Assembly: GCF_036884655.1 (NCBI RefSeq)
Contig: NC_088340.1
Coordinates: 2,495,001 to 2,559,000 of the forward strand
Reading direction: 5' to 3'
From: Musa acuminata AAA Group
Taxonomy: Eukaryota; Streptophyta; Magnoliopsida; Zingiberales; Musaceae
DNA: 64,000 nucleotides
Positions within the stretch are counted from its first letter, which is position 1. Each line of letters starts with the position of its first letter. This document shows, piece by piece, positions 62,250-64,000 of the stretch. A model generated the notes under the pieces. The model did not search any database. It saw nothing but the letters and a program-made list of their open reading frames with translations, and was not told where the DNA came from. The position numbers were made by a program, and so were the translations under genes.

Positions 62250-63590
62250 CAGACTCTGCCAAAAGTTGCAGGGACGAACACCCGGTAGACATTAAAATGG
62301 CATGTTGCTCGCTGCACCAAGTTCTCTCAAATTCTTGGCCTGAAAAGATCATCAAAACCACAGCATGGGATCATCAATGCTGGGATCGCCAGGAATTCAG
62401 GAAGCTGCATTATGATGTCATAATGCCGTAAAAGTATAAACTTTATGCAAATTATGCAATGAGATATTGCTACGTTTATGATAAAGTAAGACCGACGGTC
62501 TTAGAGGTTTTTTTATTCAATTACCTTTTCCTTCTTTCCAAAACATTCAGTGAATATGCAGGCAATGAAATCAAAAGGAACCAAGTTGGAAGTCATCTTG
62601 GAGAATGAAACCACCGCTACAACTACTTGGATCCATCGACTTAAAAAGACTTGTTCATAATAAATTTTAATTATCAGGATTATCAAAACCATCGAAAATT
62701 TCCCATTTCATTATACCAGCTATTATCTGAATGAATGGTTTTTAACATGTCCAAGGATTTTCCTCCAATATAAAATGGAGAATTTATGATCAAACAGCTA
62801 ACTATCCTCAATATATACCAGAACCTGGTGCAAAATGCTTTTTATAAGGCAGTGGAATAATGAAAGAACGTCTGTCTCAGGGGCAAAGAATCAAATTTCA
62901 ATGAAAGAAAAAGAAACATCAACTGAAAAGAAAAAGGACAGTAAAGAAAAGGCAAAAACCCAAGGATGGATGGGCAGTTGTCAGAAATGGTCTGATAAAA
63001 AAAAAAATCCAACTTCCACCGTGATGCCATGCAAAAATACCCATGTCAAGCAGAGTCATCCTTGGTCATTCGAAGAAAGTTGAACATGAAAAAAATAAAA
63101 ATAAAAAGAGAAAAAAGAAACACACGCAAGTACCTGAATTCCAAGCAAGGTGGATGGAGCTGACCTTAACGTCATACAACAGGCTCCTGCCACGATAGCA
63201 TTTCAACACTATTCAGCATGCTAAGCTGGCAAAAAGTTACCAATATGCAAGAACAAGAAACCCTGAGTTATCATCAAGTGATTCCAGTGTGACATAACTT
63301 TCTATGTAAAAAGTTCAGCATAAGGGGCATTTAAGGAAAACAAAAGGTCACAAGAGCAGTTTATGAAAATGCATCTTCCTTCTGATCAGTACTAATAGAC
63401 AATGCTGAAAAGTTCTGCTAGTGCATGAGAAAAAAACTCAAAGCCTCCTTGCAGAAAATAATTAATAGGATAGGGGACCTGAAGAATTATCTTCTCTGGA
63501 ATATAAAACCTGCATCAGTTAGCTAGCAGATTAGAAAGAAAGATTCTGTAGTACATAGATATTGCACGCTAAACAAGATCTTTGATAGCA
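62250..63590. other. Downstream flank of SF3A1
   Basis: AT-rich sequence downstream of the SF3A1 stop codon. It may contain the 3' untranslated region and then intergenic DNA. No exon of a known protein recognised. Confidence 0.4.
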
Positions 63591-63595
63591 ATATA

Positions 63596-63685
63596 TCAAG
63601 CCATAACAGTAAGCTTGTTCTCTTGGAGGAACATATTCATATCAGCAATACGACTTAAGGAAACAACATCATCCGAATTGTAAAT
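63596..63685 (-). other. Exon-like segment downstream of SF3A1 last coding exon
   Basis: On the minus strand a good acceptor (TTTTGTAATGCAG, ending at 63686) opens 29 codons without stop up to TGA at 63596. The SF3A1 stop at 63855 lies upstream of it, so in that transcript it could only be untranslated or an alternative end. I do not recognise the encoded sequence, and no suitable donor could be fixed. Confidence 0.2.
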
Positions 63686-63854
63686 CTGCATTACAAAACC
63701 ATAAAGTTCATCAGCATAGATAAGTTTCAAGCATCAAACTAGCAAGAACGTAAGTCTAATATTATGAATTACATCCCAACAGATTTATAATCTCAGATAA
63801 CTAACATATGAGAATAACTGGACGAAGAAAAGTTCTGCTTGTTTGACAAAAAGC

Positions 63855-64000
63855 TTATCTCTTTCTCCCACCACGTTCCCTCAGAGCAAGGGTTAGAGTT
63901 TCTCCAGGGCCAATGTTATAATAAGCAAGGGTAAGATTATCCTTGAGAAAACCAGCGCGACCACTCAGTTTCTGTTTATTAGCAGGAAGCTGAACCTCTG
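63855..64000 (-). CDS. SF3A1: Splicing factor 3A subunit 1, C-terminal ubiquitin-like exon (partial)
   Basis: The minus strand reads 47 codons and a TAA, running off the right edge of the window. The sequence, with LPANKQKLSGRAGFLKDN, LAYYN and the invariant end LRERGGRKR, is the C-terminal half of the ubiquitin-like domain that closes SF3A1 (yeast Prp21, Arabidopsis SF3a120). SF3A1 is part of the U2 snRNP, needed for branch-point recognition and pre-spliceosome assembly in the nucleus. The terminal RGGRKR motif is reported to contact U1 snRNA in the human protein. The remaining exons with the SURP domains lie beyond 64000. Confidence 0.95.
   Translation of the reverse strand, partial: EVQLPANKQKLSGRAGFLKDNLTLAYYNIGPGETLTLALRERGGRKR

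Noticed and set aside
1..64000. CRISPR arrays, bacterial operons, phage or plasmid features
   Set aside because: The window is clearly plant nuclear DNA with spliced genes; none of the tandem repeats has spacer structure.
1..64000. Conserved plant microRNA hairpins
   Set aside because: No mature sequence of the common families I could check by eye (156, 159, 160, 164, 166, 167, 172, 390, 396, 528) was seen.

Overview
This window is nuclear DNA from a flowering plant. Genes are split by GT-AG introns, encode plant families (WIP zinc fingers, SHV3-like GPI proteins, fasciclin AGPs, plant fimbrin, chloroplast-type tRNase Z) and lie between long AT-rich spacers with GA/CT and AT microsatellites. 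GC-rich first exons next to AT-rich introns suggest a monocot, possibly banana-like (Zingiberales). That placement is an inference.

Layout. 1-9.7 kb: a possible first exon of a ribosomal-protein gene (minus), a largely empty spacer, then a two-exon WIP C2H2 zinc-finger gene (minus, 7402-9498). 9.7-17.5 kb: no gene recognised, only microsatellites. 17.5-21.7 kb: an intron-bearing pseudogene of the mitochondrial ADP/ATP carrier (plus). 22.6-32.1 kb: an intact eight-exon SHV3-like glycerophosphodiester phosphodiesterase-like gene (minus). 34.5-36 kb: a doubtful minus-strand transcript and a single-exon EF-hand gene (minus). 37.2-38.0 kb: a broken fasciclin-like AGP gene (plus). 39.2-46.8 kb: a 14-exon fimbrin gene (plus) whose family-typical C-terminal tail is cut off by stops. 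48.0-52.2 kb: a five-exon ankyrin plus double-BTB gene (minus), head-to-head with an eight-exon chloroplast-type tRNase Z gene (plus, 52.6-57.0 kb). They share a 363-bp promoter region. 57-63 kb: repeat-rich DNA with a decayed Ty3-type gag, a 33-bp minisatellite and other repeats. 63.9-64 kb: the last exon of splicing factor SF3A1 (minus), cut by the window edge.

Exon boundaries were assigned by hand from GT/AG sites, reading phase and remembered family sequence. For the intact genes all junction phases close and the lengths divide by three. The genes do not form one pathway; they are ordinary neighbours: actin bundling, cell-wall/GPI protein, tRNA 3'-end processing, splicing, and a transcription factor.

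I found no convincing undescribed system. The most interesting local signal is a duplicated 3' splice site in the tRNase Z gene. Its upstream copy would add 44 in-frame codons immediately after the catalytic HxHxDH motif.
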